DNA from: an uncultured Desulfovibrio sp. | GTDB lineage: Bacteria; Desulfobacterota; Desulfovibrionia; Desulfovibrionales; Desulfovibrionaceae | Assembly (NCBI GenBank): GCA_913063155.1 | Contig: CAJXYU010000007.1 | Location: 1 to 64,000 of the forward strand | Length of the DNA: 64,000 bases | Reading direction: 5' to 3' | Part shown: one piece after another, positions 63,945-64,000 of the stretch | Numbering within the stretch: position 1 is the first letter of the stretch | Layout: every line of letters begins with the position of its first letter | Translations under genes and position numbers: made by a program | Notes under the pieces: generated by a model | Databases searched by the model: none | What the model saw: the letters and a program-made list of their open reading frames with translations, nothing else | What the model was told of the DNA's origin: nothing

Positions 63945-64000
63945 ATGCAATTCATTGATCTGGGCAAGCTGCCGATCAGCGATGCCAAGCCAGCGGGTGA
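63945..64000 (+). CDS. tssA: Partial gene, N terminus of a type VI secretion TssA/ImpA-like protein
   Basis: ATG 63945 with GGAGGG upstream opens a frame cut by the window end. The 18 complete codons read MQFIDLGKLPISDAKPAG. The motif LGK.PI...PAG matches my recollection of the start of TssA (ImpA) proteins, baseplate-associated components of type VI secretion systems. Only 18 residues are seen, so this is a tentative call; the rest lies beyond the window. Confidence 0.5.
   Translation, partial: MQFIDLGKLPISDAKPAG

Overview
The window most likely comes from a sulfate-reducing deltaproteobacterium (Desulfobacterota) of the Desulfovibrionaceae, probably Desulfovibrio or Pseudodesulfovibrio-like. 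The main evidence is a dissimilatory sulfite reductase operon (dsrA, dsrB, dsrD) followed by a cobyrinate-diamide-synthase-type amidase. Supporting evidence is a C4-dicarboxylate-type TRAP transporter, CheV, a double-Cache chemoreceptor, and several small proteins of types familiar from that family. The taxonomic call is an inference from gene content; no database search was run.

Region 1 (about 1-27,440, all on the plus strand) is a large surface-glycan locus. The left part (1-8,114) is visibly more AT-rich. It holds a methyltransferase, a GT2 glycosyltransferase, an M20 metallohydrolase, a radical SAM/SPASM-type enzyme, a nucleotide-sugar dehydratase, a DegT aminotransferase and a large membrane protein. 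After a gap with no convincing gene (8,115-8,582), an HTH/degenerate-nucleotidyltransferase regulator opens a second run of genes. These are a fused ABC flippase/exporter, an MBOAT plus SGNH O-acylation pair, a B12-radical SAM protein, an FkbM methyltransferase, a second SPASM radical SAM protein, three GT4 glycosyltransferases, two further methyltransferases, a hexapeptide acyltransferase, an AsnB-type amidotransferase, and a second SGNH plus MBOAT pair. Most neighbours overlap by 1-4 bases, which suggests translational coupling. One GT4 gene carries a run of ten G in its first 15 codons, a candidate phase-variation switch.

Region 2 (27,540-36,430) is core metabolism: a small conserved protein and a YkgJ-type cysteine-cluster protein (minus strand), the dsrABD operon with a structured 5' leader, a DsrN/CbiA-type siroheme amidase, a cyclophilin, a long-chain acyl-CoA ligase, and a convergent zinc-ribbon membrane protein that shares a 44-base bidirectional terminator with it.

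Region 3 (36,430-48,480) is regulatory and sensory. It holds a possible 30-residue small protein, a winged-helix/Rossmann regulator beside a sialic-acid-synthase homologue (neuB), cheV, a DUF2325 protein, a flavin reductase and a MarR regulator sharing a TTTGTA-N2-TACAAA operator, a secreted beta-helix protein, a chemoreceptor, a TPR protein and a PocR-PAS-GGDEF diguanylate cyclase.

Region 4 (48,440-64,000) holds groES-groEL (GroES lacks the roof-hairpin segment), a trehalose-6-phosphate synthase, a second GGDEF protein, an NlpC/P60 lipoprotein, a BON-domain lipoprotein, a TonB-C-terminal protein without a membrane anchor, an RluA pseudouridine synthase, a dctPQM TRAP transporter, a VCBS-repeat secreted protein, an RsmF-like rRNA methyltransferase, tRNA-Asp(GTC), a small membrane protein, and the first codons of what looks like tssA (type VI secretion) at the right edge.
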